From Corylus avellana (taxonomy: Eukaryota; Streptophyta; Magnoliopsida; Fagales; Betulaceae), in NCBI RefSeq assembly GCF_901000735.1, contig NC_081545.1, positions 13,423,132 to 13,487,131 on the forward strand: 64,000 nucleotides of DNA. The letters run 5' to 3'. Each line of letters begins with the position of its first letter. Position 1 is the first letter of the stretch. Positions 31,761 to 43,461 of the stretch are shown piece by piece. A program made the translations under genes and the position numbers. The notes beneath the pieces are model-generated. The model was not told the origin of the DNA, did not search any database, and was given only the letters and a program-made list of their open reading frames with translations.

Positions 31761-33709
31761 CTATTTATATATAAAATTTAGGATAAATAAAATATTCAAA
31801 TTTATAACTTTTTATAGTCGATATTTCAAATCAAGAGAACTCATACATTTGATCGTGTAATGATATGGTATAGGACCTATAATTAGTACGATCTTTCACA
31901 AAAACAAAAAGAATATTTCCCTTTTTTTCTAATTTGTTTCTTCTTCCATGTGAAATGTTAAGTGAACTCTTAGTGTTTTTGGGGCCTTAAGTGGATACTG
32001 TTTTATAAAAATCAGGTGAAAGAAATAAATGTTAGTTTCTTTTTTGTTTTCTTTTATAAAAGAGAAATTATTGGTGTCAATAATTTGTCCATATTTCTCT
32101 CATATTTCCTTCAAATTCAATAGATCAACTATTAGATTTGTGGAATTCATTATTAACTTATGTAGAGTTCAAATTCAATATATCAACTATTATATTTCCT
32201 ACATTTTTTTTTTGTTGGTCTTTTTCTAACATAAGTCGAGCTTGAGCGAGTAGTGCTTGTTCAAGCTTAGCTCATTGAATTTTGCGTCGAACTCGAGCTT
32301 AACATGAGCCCCATTTCATGTCCAAGCTTGGCTTGCCAGGGTTGGTACCCTATCCAAGCTCAAGCTTGGAAATTTTTGCTAAGCTTGAGCCCAATACTCG
32401 AGCTCGAGCTCGACTTGTATCAGATTATTTAAATTTTGTAGTATAAAAAAAAAAAATCAAAGAAACAAAATAATTTTTTTTTTATTAATGATACAATTAA
32501 GTATAATAAGTTTCCATTCAATCATATCAATAACGATTCAAATTGATGATTCAATTAGCATTAGATACTTAATGGTTATCATTTAAGATATGACCATATG
32601 ATTAACTTTTATTATTAAATTATATACTATATAAGTTATTTTTATCAATTAATATATATACATATATTTATGAATTAATATGTAAATATATAAATATATA
32701 CGAGTCATGCTAATAAGCGAGCCGAACCCTTATACAAGTATGTTCACGAACTTTAAACGAGCAAGCTGAGTTTTATACGGGTATATATCGTTTAATAATT
32801 AAGTGTAGTTTTATGTTTACGAACGGCTCATTTAATAACCGAGTCGAGCACAAGCTGAGCTTTATCGAGCCGATCCTGAGCAAGCTCATTGGTAGCTTTG
32901 TTCATTTACAACCTTAACCTTGATAGTCCATTCATCTCTCATGTACTTCATGAATTCAATTCCTTGTTTCTTAGATTGTTCTTACTATGCATGAGATAAA
33001 TATTTGTTCTAATAGACTCGTTTTGTTATTATCTAAGCTTATTCTCATGTAGTACAATTGACCTATGCTTGAACTCTTGTGCACATTTAAGTTTATATTG
33101 AATTTGTTTTTTGCTTTAAAGGTGAGTTCTGATAGGCAACCATATAAAGAAGATTGACTAGTTGTATCTATCAAATTGACCATATGCTAGTTGAACTTAC
33201 AACCTAAAAATTCCAACATTCCCCTAATTGTTTTAAGCACCTCAAGGAGAAAAAGAGTGAAACAAGAAAACAAAAGATGATATTCCAAAAGAAATTGTTT
33301 TCACTATGTCAATTTTGTGCTCAACTTATCCATGTAGAAATAGTTGTGATCACATTCATTGAAAAAAGAGATGGTCACTACCGGACAATGTTTAAGCTTG
33401 TGCTATTACTAAATGGGAAGTGTATTGGATGCGGGTGACTAGGCCATAGGAAGAGGTTTCCTACAAGATGTAATAACTACATAGTTTAAGATAGAAATCT
33501 TCACATTGTTACCATGTTTGATCAGCTCATTATTTCTATTAGTTGCATAGTGTCTAAATTTTGAGAATAATTTCCATTAGATTTCTGAAATTCATCTCAC
33601 TTTTTGTATGTATTAACTCTCATGATGCTCAGAGGAGGCGGTTTTCCAGTTAGCTACTCGTTAGCTATATTGGGGTAATTGCCAGTAATCTTATCAAACT
33701 GGTCAATGC

Positions 33710-33740
<31 letters not shown>

Positions 33741-34127
33741 GATGGGTTAGTTGCTCAAAGGGTTTTACTTTTAGAGAGTTTTCTAAAAAATTTATTCTTC
33801 GTCACTAAAATATTTGTGCCTTTATGATTTATTGTTTTACATATTTTGGTGATTGATTGTTGCATGCTTCTTATTTTTAATTTCGTATTAGTTTTTGTTA
33901 AACACATATTCACCCACTCTAGGTGTATATTTTGGAGTCTTTTTTTTAAAAAAAAAAAAAATTTTATATATTTTCTCAATTTTATAAAAATAATAAAGAA
34001 AACGATATTTTAAAATTATAAATAGAAAATTAAAAAGAAAGAAGAAAAAGAGAATTTTAAATTTTTTCAGGTGAAAAGTCATTGGTCTTCGTTTTCCTAT
34101 AGTAATTTGTATTCTGGAAAAAAAAAA
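31761..34127. other. no gene; repeat rich in 'gagctcgagc' at 32225-32905
   Basis: 32225-32905 is full of alternating 'gagcttgagc', 'cgagctcgagctcga' and 'gagccgaacc' words and looks like a non-autonomous repeat common in plants. A poly(T) run lies at about 33714-33740. The rest is anonymous AT-rich DNA with short open frames of low complexity (Lys/Phe-rich) that I do not call genes. Confidence 0.4.
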
Positions 34128-34181
34128 TCCGACCCCACGCTTACTAAACGGGTGCCCTAACCAACTGAGCTATGAAAGTGC
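34128..34181 (-). pseudogene. truncated tRNA-Thr(AGU)-like sequence
   Basis: Minus strand: 'cactttcatagctcagttgg', 'ttagggcacccgtttagtaa' and 'gcgtggggtc' match the 5' two thirds of plant tRNA-Thr with anticodon AGT: acceptor 5' strand, D-arm with 'agctcagttggttag', and an anticodon loop TTAGTAA. The T-arm and 3' acceptor strand are missing and replaced by 'ggattttttttt', and one anticodon-stem pair is broken. It is a tRNA fragment or a SINE head, not a working tRNA. Confidence 0.65.
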
Positions 34182-34198
34182 TATTGTATTAGTTTCTA

Positions 34199-34554
34199 GG
34201 GAAATCATATCTAAAATCCTTAGGTAAACGCGCTTTTTTTAAAAACTCCCTGAGTATTTTTTTTCGGAAATTTAATCCCTGGGTCACTCGAGACTACTTA
34301 AAAACTCCTTACCGTTAATTTTTGTTAACTTCCGTTATTTGAGTTAAACGCACCGTTTTACTTAAGTCCACCTCAGTAGAATTTTGTATCCTACGTGTTC
34401 ACATTGGACACGTAGGATATAAAACTCACCGTTTTGGACCATCCAAAACGGTGAGTTTGGCTTAAAATTGAGGCCTTCTTCTTTGAAACTCTCAAGTTTT
34501 ATACGGTCAAAATACAAGCCTTCCGATACACCTCAAGCGGCAACCCACCGACGC
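34199..34554 (+). repeat. left terminal inverted repeat of the MULE
   Basis: It matches the reverse complement of 43106-43461 over its whole length. It holds a short perfect palindrome pair, 'cctacgtgttcacattggac' followed by 'acgtagg', and 'caccgttttgga' / 'tccaaaacggtg', either of which could form a hairpin near the probable transcription start of the GRF gene. The open frame beginning at 34468 is TIR-encoded and repeated at the other end. It is not a gene. Confidence 0.93.
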
Positions 34555-35780
34555 AGACGCCACCGACGCAGACCCCGCCGGCGACAGAACCCACCGAAGA
34601 CAGAACCACCAGCGACAGAGGCCACCGGCGACAGTACCCACCGGTTAAATCACCCATTCCGGCGTCACTTTTCAGGCTAGGTTTCGTTCAAATCACAATA
34701 TTTTGAATCGGAAAAATCTGGTTTCGACGAAGGTATTTTCCGAAATTTCTTTGTGGGTTTTGTTGATTGACTGAAATGGAAGCCTTTAATAGTTGTTTTT
34801 TGAATTTTTTTGTTGTGTTGGAAGCTTTTGGTTGAAACCTCATCCCCAACCTGTTGTTTGTCCAACATCTGTCGAATATTGCGATTTTGAGCCAATATTA
34901 TTGTTGATTGGCAGTGGGTGTGGTCCACCTTGGTTGTGGTCCTGGAATGAGACAGTTGTTTTTTCGTGTGAACTGGCAAGTTGGTCAAGGGGGATTTTTT
35001 CATCTGTATAACTATTTATTTGATTTTTTTGCTTCTCTACTCAAATGGTGGATTGTCGAGGACATGAAAATAGGAATTCTTTGTGCATAGTTTACGCCAG
35101 CATCATCATGCTACAATTGAGCAGTATTTTTTGAAATTTTGGTTTTTTTTTTTTTTTACCTAATAGTTCATGCCATACTTTTCTATGCATGTATTTGTTT
35201 TTAGGTCCTCCAATATTTTTGCCACATTTTTAGTTGATAAGAAGAAAGGTCAATTACTGGAAGAAATGTTAATCATATTAGTATTAACATTTGGAAGAAA
35301 AGTATTTTTCAATGGAGAAAAAAGTGGTATTATTGTTGGGATATGATAGATTGTGGTTGGTTGGGTTTTGATGACTTCGTAAATTTTTTTAGGGAAGTTT
35401 CATCATTCTACAATTGAGCAGTATTATATACGTGGTTGGATGTTACGGCTAATTTCTTTTTATTGCATGTTTGATTACACTGCATATTTGCATGTTTGTA
35501 GGGAGCCGCCTATGCTCATATACCATCTCCAGCTACTACACTAACAACTTAGTATTGTTTAGATTACAAATTGAGCAGTACTATTTCTGCAGGGGAATCA
35601 CATTTTAAACAATGTGATTATCTTTTGTTTAGGGTTTATGGTACATTTTTTTTCCCAGTATTGTTTAGATTACAAATTGAAGTGAGAATAATTTTTTGGG
35701 AAGCTTGATTTTATTTTTCTTTTATGATCTTGATTATTCTCTCACATGTCAGTTATATATTGTTAGGTTCATATTATAAG

Positions 35781-36384
35781 ATGAACAGGAGGAAGAAAGA
35801 TTTCGGGATAGGATACAATGAAAGCGAATTCTACGATGGGAAGATGAAAAAGGTTTGTGAATTTTATTTAGTGAAACCCATTAGGGAACTGTGATTACTT
35901 CTAATAATTGTGGGTTTTACTATAAAATGAACAGTCAATGTCGTCGGCATCTATAACATCATCGGTGAAAGAGGATATGGAACCTGTGCAGTGTAGGTGC
36001 GGACTTACAAGCCCAATTATAACATCCACTACTATAAAAAATCCTGGGAGGCGATTCTATGGGTGTGCTATGTATGACCGTAAAAAGGTATTTGAATTTG
36101 GATAATTTGGTTTTAACAAATAGTTATTACTTCGTACTTGTTCGTAATTATCAGATTTTTTTGTGTAATTACAGAAAGTTGGCCAATGTCGTTTTTTCCA
36201 ATGGTATGACGAAGAAACTTGTGCTCGCGGAAGGGAGGTCCTACCTGCGTTGTATAAACAAGTTCATTCCCTGAAATGTGAAGTGTCATTACTTAGGGGA
36301 CAACTAAAGATCCAAACATATTTGTTGGTTTTTTTGTTGGTGATTTGTGTACTGTTGATTTGTCTAAGGTTGATGGGGCATTGA
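35781..36384 (+). CDS. GRF-type zinc-finger protein with C-terminal membrane anchor, in the MULE
   Basis: Three exons with matching phases: 35781-35852, 35935-36087 and 36175-36384 (stop TGA), giving 144 aa. Each junction has GT/AG consensus ('aag|gtttgt', 'acag|tcaatg', 'aag|gtattt', 'acag|aaagtt'). Residues 44-89 are a GRF zinc finger: C44 and C46 in CRCG, NPGRRFYGC with C68, and C80 in CRFFQWYDEE. Residues 98-121 look helical, and 124-139 is a single hydrophobic segment (YLLVFLLVICVLLICL). The family binds nucleic acid in other proteins. Small plant GRF proteins with a C-terminal membrane segment are common but not characterised. It reads inward from the left TIR, in the position of mudrB in MuDR. 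No lesion is visible, whereas the partner transposase has two. Confidence 0.85.
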
Positions 36385-36939
36385 GGCATGGGAATGAGGC
36401 AATTAGATTATTATCAGTGGAATAGACTATCTATTTTGTTGTTGTCAAGGATATTGTTTACTGAGCTATGTTGTCCACGTGGATATATGGTTATGGCTTC
36501 TATGTAACAATTATGTAAAAATCCAGATTGTTCGTAATTATCAGGTTGGCTGATTACTTTTTTGGAACAACTATTTCCATGCATTAGTTTTATTTGTATG
36601 CGGCGATTTATGATTATTTGTATGTTGCTCTTAAGTCTGAAATATTGAACCCTACAGTAGAATTTGCAGACAGAATTAATTTTATCCGTCCACTAATACA
36701 ATCTGGAATTGGTAATTGCCATGACGAAATTCCAAAATATAATTCAATATACAACAGTGCACGTTTAATGCTTCATGAACAACATTGAATTTTACAAGCA
36801 CATAAAGTCCCAAAATGAATCCCCCAATTGTTTTTTATATTACAAACATAAAACAAAAAAAGCCGACATATCACTTGATTATGAAATAGGTATACGGGAA
36901 AAAGGCAAAATGAAGAGATCTTGTAAGTGATAAATGTGA
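36385..36939. other. spacer between GRF gene and transposase 3' region
   Basis: AT-rich sequence between the two convergent 3' ends. An open frame at 36594-36788 has no family signature. Probable 3' UTRs of both MULE genes lie here, and I see nothing else. Confidence 0.4.
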
Positions 36940-38600
36940 TCATTGTGTGGCACCACTTCCTCGGCTTCTTAGTACACGTGTAGCCCTACGTGTACTACCA
37001 TGATGTGATGATTCCGCTGCTGCTTCCGCCTGTGGTTCATGTTGGGATTCAAAGAATGCGTTAACAAAAATAATAATTAAGACAAATACCAACATATAAA
37101 AAAAAAAAAACCGGAAATCATTGTGAATATTACAAATTAAGCACAAGTATATGAGTTTTTTAAGTGCAAAAAAAAACCGCAGACTAATTTACTAAATTAC
37201 AACACCAATTTCAGCAAACTTTTAGATACTAGGGGGCAGCTATGGAATCATCGGTAAATAAGAGTTTTCTTAATAAAAAAAAAAAAAAACTTGAATTTTA
37301 CCTGTGACTGAGTAGCCCTACGTGTACGTACACTTGGCTGTGATGACCCGGGGGCTTCTACCTCTGCCTGTCGTTCATGTTGGGATCCAAAAAATGCGTT
37401 TAAAAAAAAAAAAGGGGGGGGGAATGATCGTGAAATAAGAGTTTTCTTAATCACAAAAAAACTTGGATTTTACCTGTGACTGAGTAGCCCTACGTGTACG
37501 TACACTTGGCTGTGATGACCCGGGGGCTTCTACCTCTGCCTGTCGTTCATGTTGGGATCCAAAAAATGCGTTAAAAAAAAAGGAAAAGATTATGAAGCAT
37601 TTCCAAATAATTATTATATTACTTCTACAAACACTTCTTTAAATAGACAATTTTCTAATAGAAATCAAAGATTAAAGCACCCTCCTTAACCTTAAACTTA
37701 AAGCACCCTCCCAAACTTCCAGCTTAGAGTTAGCTCCCATTACTTATTGATTATATTTTTTTGATAAGTAGAGTTAGCTTCTATTATAGTATCATCAATG
37801 TTTTCTGAAAAAATGCATACACCATCGGACCTTATCCTAAATAGCTATACTGAGTTCATCCATTACATAAGCAAAGACAAAATCACATCTCAATAACCAG
37901 TTTCTATTATAGTAAAGTTAGCTTTTTTTGATAACAAGGATTATTGCTGGAGATGCAGAGCAAAATTAAAAGTTACAAGCCAACAACAGGACAAACCAAT
38001 ATTAAGTTATACCTTTTGGTTTTTCCTCATTTTAGAATGACAAGTAATATATATATTTTTAATTTTTTTGACAGCCGTAGAATTGAAGAACTTGGTGACA
38101 ATATTGGGAATTAATGATGTGGGACACTTGTATGGTGATGACTTAGGACAATCCATTGGTCGCCACATACCCAGGAAATTATCTTAAAGTCCGGCCTGCA
38201 AACTCCAAAGCATCCGATGCCTTTTCCATCACTGTCGAGTAAAAAATTAAACCAATGCTGCAGTTCAAAGCAGCATTGGTTTAATTTACTTTACAATGCT
38301 GCAGCTCAAAGCAGCTTATTGAATGCACTTCACACTAACCCAAATTCGAGCTTAATTTAATTGAAATATACCATAATCTCAACCAGAATTGTGAATAGTA
38401 CCCACCACCAATTTTAGCAAACTTTCATATATTAGTGAGCAGCTATGGAATCATCGGGAAATAAGAGTTTTCTTAATAAAAAAAAAAACTTGAATTTTAC
38501 CTGTGACTGAGTAGCCCTACGTGTACGTACACTTGGCTGTGATGATCCGTGGGCTTCTGCTTCTGAGTGGGGTTGAGCTTGTGATCCCTACAATAATTTA
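36940..38600 (-). repeat. amplified C-terminal exon copies of the MULE transposase
   Basis: The last transposase exon module (minus strand, encoding SQ-x(8)-EAEA-x-GSSQPSVRTRRATQSQ-type sequence) is present at 38501-38587, 37473-37570 and 37301-37395, with a diverged terminal form at about 36940-37065. The 37301 and 37473 copies are 172 bp apart and nearly identical. The 38501 copy shares upstream wording ('cagctatggaatcatcgg') with the 37230 region, so larger blocks were duplicated too. The extra copies lack a clear AG before the matching start, so they may not all be spliced in. Confidence 0.75.
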
Positions 38601-41600
38601 ACCAAACATTCAGACAAATACCAACAATAATTATTATATTACTTGTACAATAATAATTAAGTTAACAAATTTTGGAATATGAACCTTATGTTGTAAAATG
38701 TATTTGTTTTACCTGTGCTTGAGTAGCATCTTTTTTTCGGCTTATATTTCTTCGGTTTCCACCTCTTCCGGTCTGGGTTCAAAGGTAAATGACAACCTTT
38801 ATAATTATGCCCTAAACCCCCACAATTTCCACATTTAACGATATATCCACTACGGGTTAGCTTGTAGGGGTTAGTTGGCTCATCTACAGCTTTTCGCCTA
38901 CTAATCTTTGGTCGACCAGGAGCCCTTCTAATGATAGGTGGCTGGATTTCATCGCATGGATCATCAGCTAGCCATGTCTGTGGACCTTCCATGCCATACA
39001 CTCGAGCTGCATATCCTTGCATATACTTGTCCATCTTGTAATAATCATCCAAATAATCCTCTGGTTTTTGTTTATGCATGTAAATTGCAGCACAAGCATG
39101 TGAGCAAGGGATCCCACTCACCTGCCATCGTCCACATGTGCATGTGCGATGATCTAACCGGACTAAACGCTGTGGCTCGTATATGTCCTCGATCTCAAAC
39201 TCCAACTCATTCTGCCACCGACTAATACAATCCCTTGCACCACTTTTTGACCTCTCCAATTTTTTCTGGATCTTTGGGCATATTGTGTAGTGCGTCGACC
39301 GGATTCCATTCCTTTTCTGCTGGAAGCGTGCCATTATTTGCAGACGAATTTCTTCAAGCATAGTCAGTATAGGCTTAATCCTAGCTTCCTTAATCCACGC
39401 GTTAAAGCTCTCAGCCAAGTTGTTTAATAACATATCACTTTTGGTTTGGCAGTTGAAAGCATGTCTGGACCATGATGCCTTCGGTACACCACTAAGGTAA
39501 TCGTGTGCACCTTTATCCATTGACAATATATTCTGCATGTGATGGTCAAACGCATAAACATTGGCTGCACGTGCAGCCCCCCACAACTCATCCTTCATAG
39601 CTTTCCCGGTGTAGCCTTTCGCTTTGAGGTTCGCATGTAGATGCCGAACACAAAAGCGATGCTCAGCATGTGGCAACACAGCCTCAACTGCAATTCCAAG
39701 CCCCTACACACATAAATTTATGTTAAATTATATGGAACAACATAAAGGAATAAAAGGAATAAAATAACACAATAAGAACATAAATAGTATTTTACACTAA
39801 ATACCTTCTGTCTGTCAGACATTATAGTCCAACCAAGTCCGCCTTCTGGCCCGCATAAGTCCTCCAATAAAATGGCAATGAACCACTGCCATGAATCTCT
39901 TGTCTCTGCCTCGGCCACAGCAATTGCAATGGGGAACATGTCGTCGTTGCCATCCTTGCCTATGGCACACAACAATTGCCCCCCATATTCCCCCTTTAGA
40001 TGACAAGCATCTAAACAAATTATGGGCCGACAACCATGTCTGAACCCCTTCTTACATGCATCAAGACAAATATACATCCACTGAAAGAATACTCCATCTC
40101 TGTGTACAAAAGCACTACTACCAGGGTTCGTACTGAGTATTGCCATTGCGTATCTCCGTGTGAGGCGATATTGCTTAGAGTGCCTACCAAAAACTTGATG
40201 CAATGCCTCCTTCTTCGCTCTATAGCAACGGTCAATAGGAACATCGATGTTAAGGTCTCTCTTCACCCTCTGTTTCAATGCATATGGTGTCCACGTGGGG
40301 TCATCCTTGAAGTCCCTCTTTTAAGCACGAACAAGATACTCAACATCGCATCTGGAGTTTTCGTACTGATTACCACAAATATGAACCGGGTAGTACGTCT
40401 TAATTTGAAAAGAAGTCTTGGTAGCATCAGTAGAGGCATGAATCCTCCATGAGCAATGGTCTAATTTACAGACTGCACTCACCCTACTCGTGTCATTGTG
40501 CTTGTAGTTGTAATCAAACCCTTTTTGCACAGCATGCGTCTTCAGTGCCATCTTGAAGGAACTTGAATCTGCAAATTGATCCCCAAGCTCAAACGTCACT
40601 GGAATCTTCAAGTCATGTTTCAGATTGAACTGTCTATACCGCTTCCTTTTTTTTCCAACCTCGGCAGCATCACTTTCTTGCAAACTTGCAAGACCATCAC
40701 TTTCATTATCAGATTCCTCTTCCCCAAAATCGGCTCCTTTATCACCTATGTTAATGTCAACTTTTTCCCACCATTTGGACGTCCCATCATTCTCTTTATT
40801 GACCTCAGCAGCATCATAGAAAAGGTCCTCATCCTCGCCATCGGTTGCTTCGAAGTCAGTCAACAACTCCTTGATAACTTCATCAATATCCTCTTCCACT
40901 TTCTTCTTCCGTGGCCTACCACCACGTCCACTTTTTTTTTTACCAGTTTTGGACACGGTGTCCGCACCAACATTCTGATTGTCTTCCTCGTCCTGTAAAA
41001 CCGGTTGAGCAACCCGTCTTCTTCTTCTTCTTCTACGTACTGAAAAATATATACAAATAAATTAAAATAAAAAACCTAAAACAAAAGAATCAACTAATAA
41101 AAACCATAAATAATTGTGACAACATAAGAGTCCAACTCAATTTCAATTTCTATGTACCTCCTCGGCTGGTGGTCGGTTGCCCGCTTGGTTTCTTGGATGG
41201 CGTAACAGAACGGGCAGCTTTAGTTTTAACTCGGGGGCTTTTGAAATGTTTTGATTGAGAATGTCCACCTTCTCCACCTTGTCCTTGTACATCTCCATCT
41301 TCACGTGCAGCATTAGGTATGTCCTCCATCCCTAAAAGAAACAATCAAATTTATTGTTAGTCATTCAGGAAGGGAAGGCTAAGTGCTCTCATGATATATT
41401 ATTTGAAAAAACAATTAAGTTAACAAATAAGAAATAAGTATACTACCTTCAGCACGGGGTATTTCATCCACCCCGTCACCTTCTCCATCTCCATCATGAA
41501 GGGGAGGCCTAGGTATCTCACCCACCCCGGCACCACCTTCTGCATCTCCATCATGACGGGGAGCCCTAGGTATCTCACCCACCCCGCCACCACCTTCTCC

Positions 41601-42014
41601 ATCTCCGTCATGCTGGGCAGTATTAGGTATCTCACCCACCCCGCTACCACCTTCTCCATGTTGTCCTTCAACAGCTTCAAGAAATAAATGCTCATCTACT
41701 ATTATAGCACTGTCCACCATATGTTCAACGTATAAATGAACATCTTGTGCTCTGTACTCATCCATAATATTTACAAAATCTACAACGTCTGCATCACTAT
41801 TTAAAGATATCACTTGATTATGTGGACCATCACCGACATTATACCAACATCTAACGTCGCTCATGTATCCTAAGTCACGAACCAACTCTTTGACTTCCCA
41901 CATACTAAAATAGTCAACATCATAGCCTTTCACTTCATGGACGTCGCCACCAACGTAGTTAAATGGGGTATGGGTCATTGTTCCACCGTGGTGCATGATT
42001 ATATTGACAGCCAT
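38501..42014 (-). pseudogene. MULE (MuDR family) transposase, near-intact
   Basis: Minus-strand exons with consistent phases: 42014-41447, 41331-41158, 41039-39805, 39703-38713 and 38587-38501. Residues 1-110 are the PB1-like domain found at the start of many plant MULE transposases (MAVNIIMHHGGTMTHTPFNY). Then come 19-residue Gly/Glu/Asp repeats, a basic linker, a MuDR DNA-binding domain (about 430-500), the DDE core (D591 in ICLDACHLKG, D656 in MSDRQKG, E757 in NNLAESFN), a SWIM zinc finger (C847, C849, C859, H861) and a CCHC knuckle (C950, C953, H958, C963). Two lesions: an in-frame TAA at codon 487 (40321-40323), and a one-base excess in an A7 run near 38731 that breaks the join to the last exon. 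Catalytic and zinc residues are intact, so loss of function is recent or the stops are sequence errors. Confidence 0.9.
41455..41660 (-). repeat. 57-bp coding minisatellite in the transposase N-terminal linker
   Basis: Four in-frame units of 19 codons, each containing VGEIP or VDEIP and HDGD(G/A)EG, lie just after the PB1-like domain. The number of units probably varies between copies of the element. The repeat keeps the frame, so it was under coding constraint. Confidence 0.85.
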
Positions 42015-43005
42015 ATCTGTAAACATATAAACGAGTGTAAGAAAAAATATAAAAGAGTGTAAGAAAAAATATTTGTCAATACAAGAAAACACAAAAAACA
42101 ATAATATCTATCTATTGCATGAAATGAAATGATTTAATGATATATATATATATATCATTAAAAATTATACATGCATGTTTTGGACTCAAGATGCCCAACT
42201 TAAGCTGATTTTGGAAGTTAGGTTGACATAGTTGGCAACCATTCAATTGGGAAAAAAGGACAAAACATAATAGTAATAATAAACATATACTTTTGCACAT
42301 GCATGTTATAGGTGTAAAGTGCACTTTTCGCTCATTGTTATATGTGGAAAGATCAACAAATGCATACAATACATGTAAAAAATTTCTCTTTCTATAAGAA
42401 CCATTAACCTATTCAATGCCTTAAATTATGCAAAAATTCATCAATATACGTAAAAGAGGCAGGTTTAAGTTACATTTACTACTTAATAACTTTCCATAGG
42501 ATCACTATTTTGCCAAATGTTTGCTAAATATTAAGAGAATGAGAGATTAGAAACTGTCTAATCTGGAAATGTTAAAGATAAAGTTTCTTTAAAAAGAATT
42601 TTAAACAAGCTTATAAATAAATAAGTTTTAGATTATAGTAAATCCCACCAGATTGACATGAAATTTACCATGCACAATAGCATGGAGGGCATGTAATCCA
42701 AGAAAGTAGTTGAATATAGATACAATTATATACACTTGTGAGCGTGAGAGATTAAATCTCATATTGGAAAGCTATCACAAGAGGATATAGACAATTTATC
42801 CTAGAAGACAGCTCATGAGATAATAAAACCTTCTATTTAAAGCAAAATGTGGTTGAGCTAACTACTAAAGGAAAAAAAAATTTAAATATAAAGAACAGTA
42901 TATATATATATATATATATACCATCTTCAAATTACTATTTCATTATCAATGCCTCATCCAAATTAAATCCCATATTAAAATAACAGATAAATTAAACACC
43001 AAATT
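42015..43005. other. MULE right subterminal region, no gene
   Basis: Between the transposase start and the gap the sequence is AT-rich, with (TA)n runs at about 42140-42156 and 42900-42921. A 3' splice site ('gtttacag') just before the ATG suggests a non-coding first exon nearer the TIR, probably in or beyond the gap. Confidence 0.5.
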
Positions 43006-43105
43006 NNNNNNNNNNNNNNNNNNNNNNNNNNNNNNNNNNNNNNNNNNNNNNNNNNNNNNNNNNNNNNNNNNNNNNNNNNNNNNNNNNNNNNNNNNNNNNN
43101 NNNNN
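43006..43105. other. assembly gap, 100 N
   Basis: A run of exactly 100 N directly inside the visible right TIR. The missing bases probably include GC-rich repeats like 'gacgccaccgacgcagac', which follow the left TIR at 34550. Confidence 0.99.
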
Positions 43106-43461
43106 GCGTCGGTGGGTTGCCGCTTGAGGTGTATCGGGAGGCTGGTATTGTGACCGTATGAAACTTGAGGGTTTCAAAAAAGAAGCCCTCAAGTTTAAGC
43201 CAAACTCACCGTTTTGGATGGTCCAAAACGGTGAGTTTTATATCCTACGTGTCCAATGTGAACACGTAGGATACAAAATTGTACTGAGGTGGACTTAAGT
43301 AAAACGGTGCGTTTAACTCAAATAACGGAAGTTAACAAAAATTAACGGTAAGGAGTTTTTAAGTAGTCTCGAGTGACCCAGGGATTAAATTTCCGAAAAA
43401 AAATACCCAGGGAGTTTTTAAAAAAAGCGCGTTTACCTAAGGATTTTAGATATGATTTCCC
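43106..43461 (-). repeat. right terminal inverted repeat of the MULE
   Basis: Reverse complement of 34199-34554. Differences are concentrated in the innermost third. It is followed by the target duplication TAGTTTCTA. Confidence 0.93.

Larger units (their letters stand above)
34199..43461. mobile_element. MuDR-like autonomous-type MULE, 356-bp TIRs, 9-bp TSD
   Basis: The 9-mer TAGTTTCTA flanks the element (34190-34198 and 43462-43470). The ends begin 'gggaaatcatatctaaaatc' on both strands. The visible terminal inverted repeats are 356 bp each (34199-34554 and 43106-43461) and differ at only about 15 positions. Inside are two genes reading toward each other: a GRF zinc-finger gene on the plus strand (35781-36384) and a MULE transposase on the minus strand (38501-42014). 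A repeated exon region lies between the two 3' ends. An N gap abuts the inner end of the right TIR. The two-gene convergent layout is that of maize MuDR. The high TIR identity points to a fairly recent insertion, but the transposase frame carries two lesions. Confidence 0.93.

Noticed and set aside
34468..34680. 70-codon frame starting MRPSSLKLSS
   Set aside because: It lies in the MULE TIR, and its twin appears reversed at the right TIR (43106-43192). Encoded by TIR sequence and not by a gene.
38041..38330. Possible unrelated insertion between transposase exon copies
   Set aside because: No inverted ends, target duplication or coding content could be found. It may be part of the original intron.
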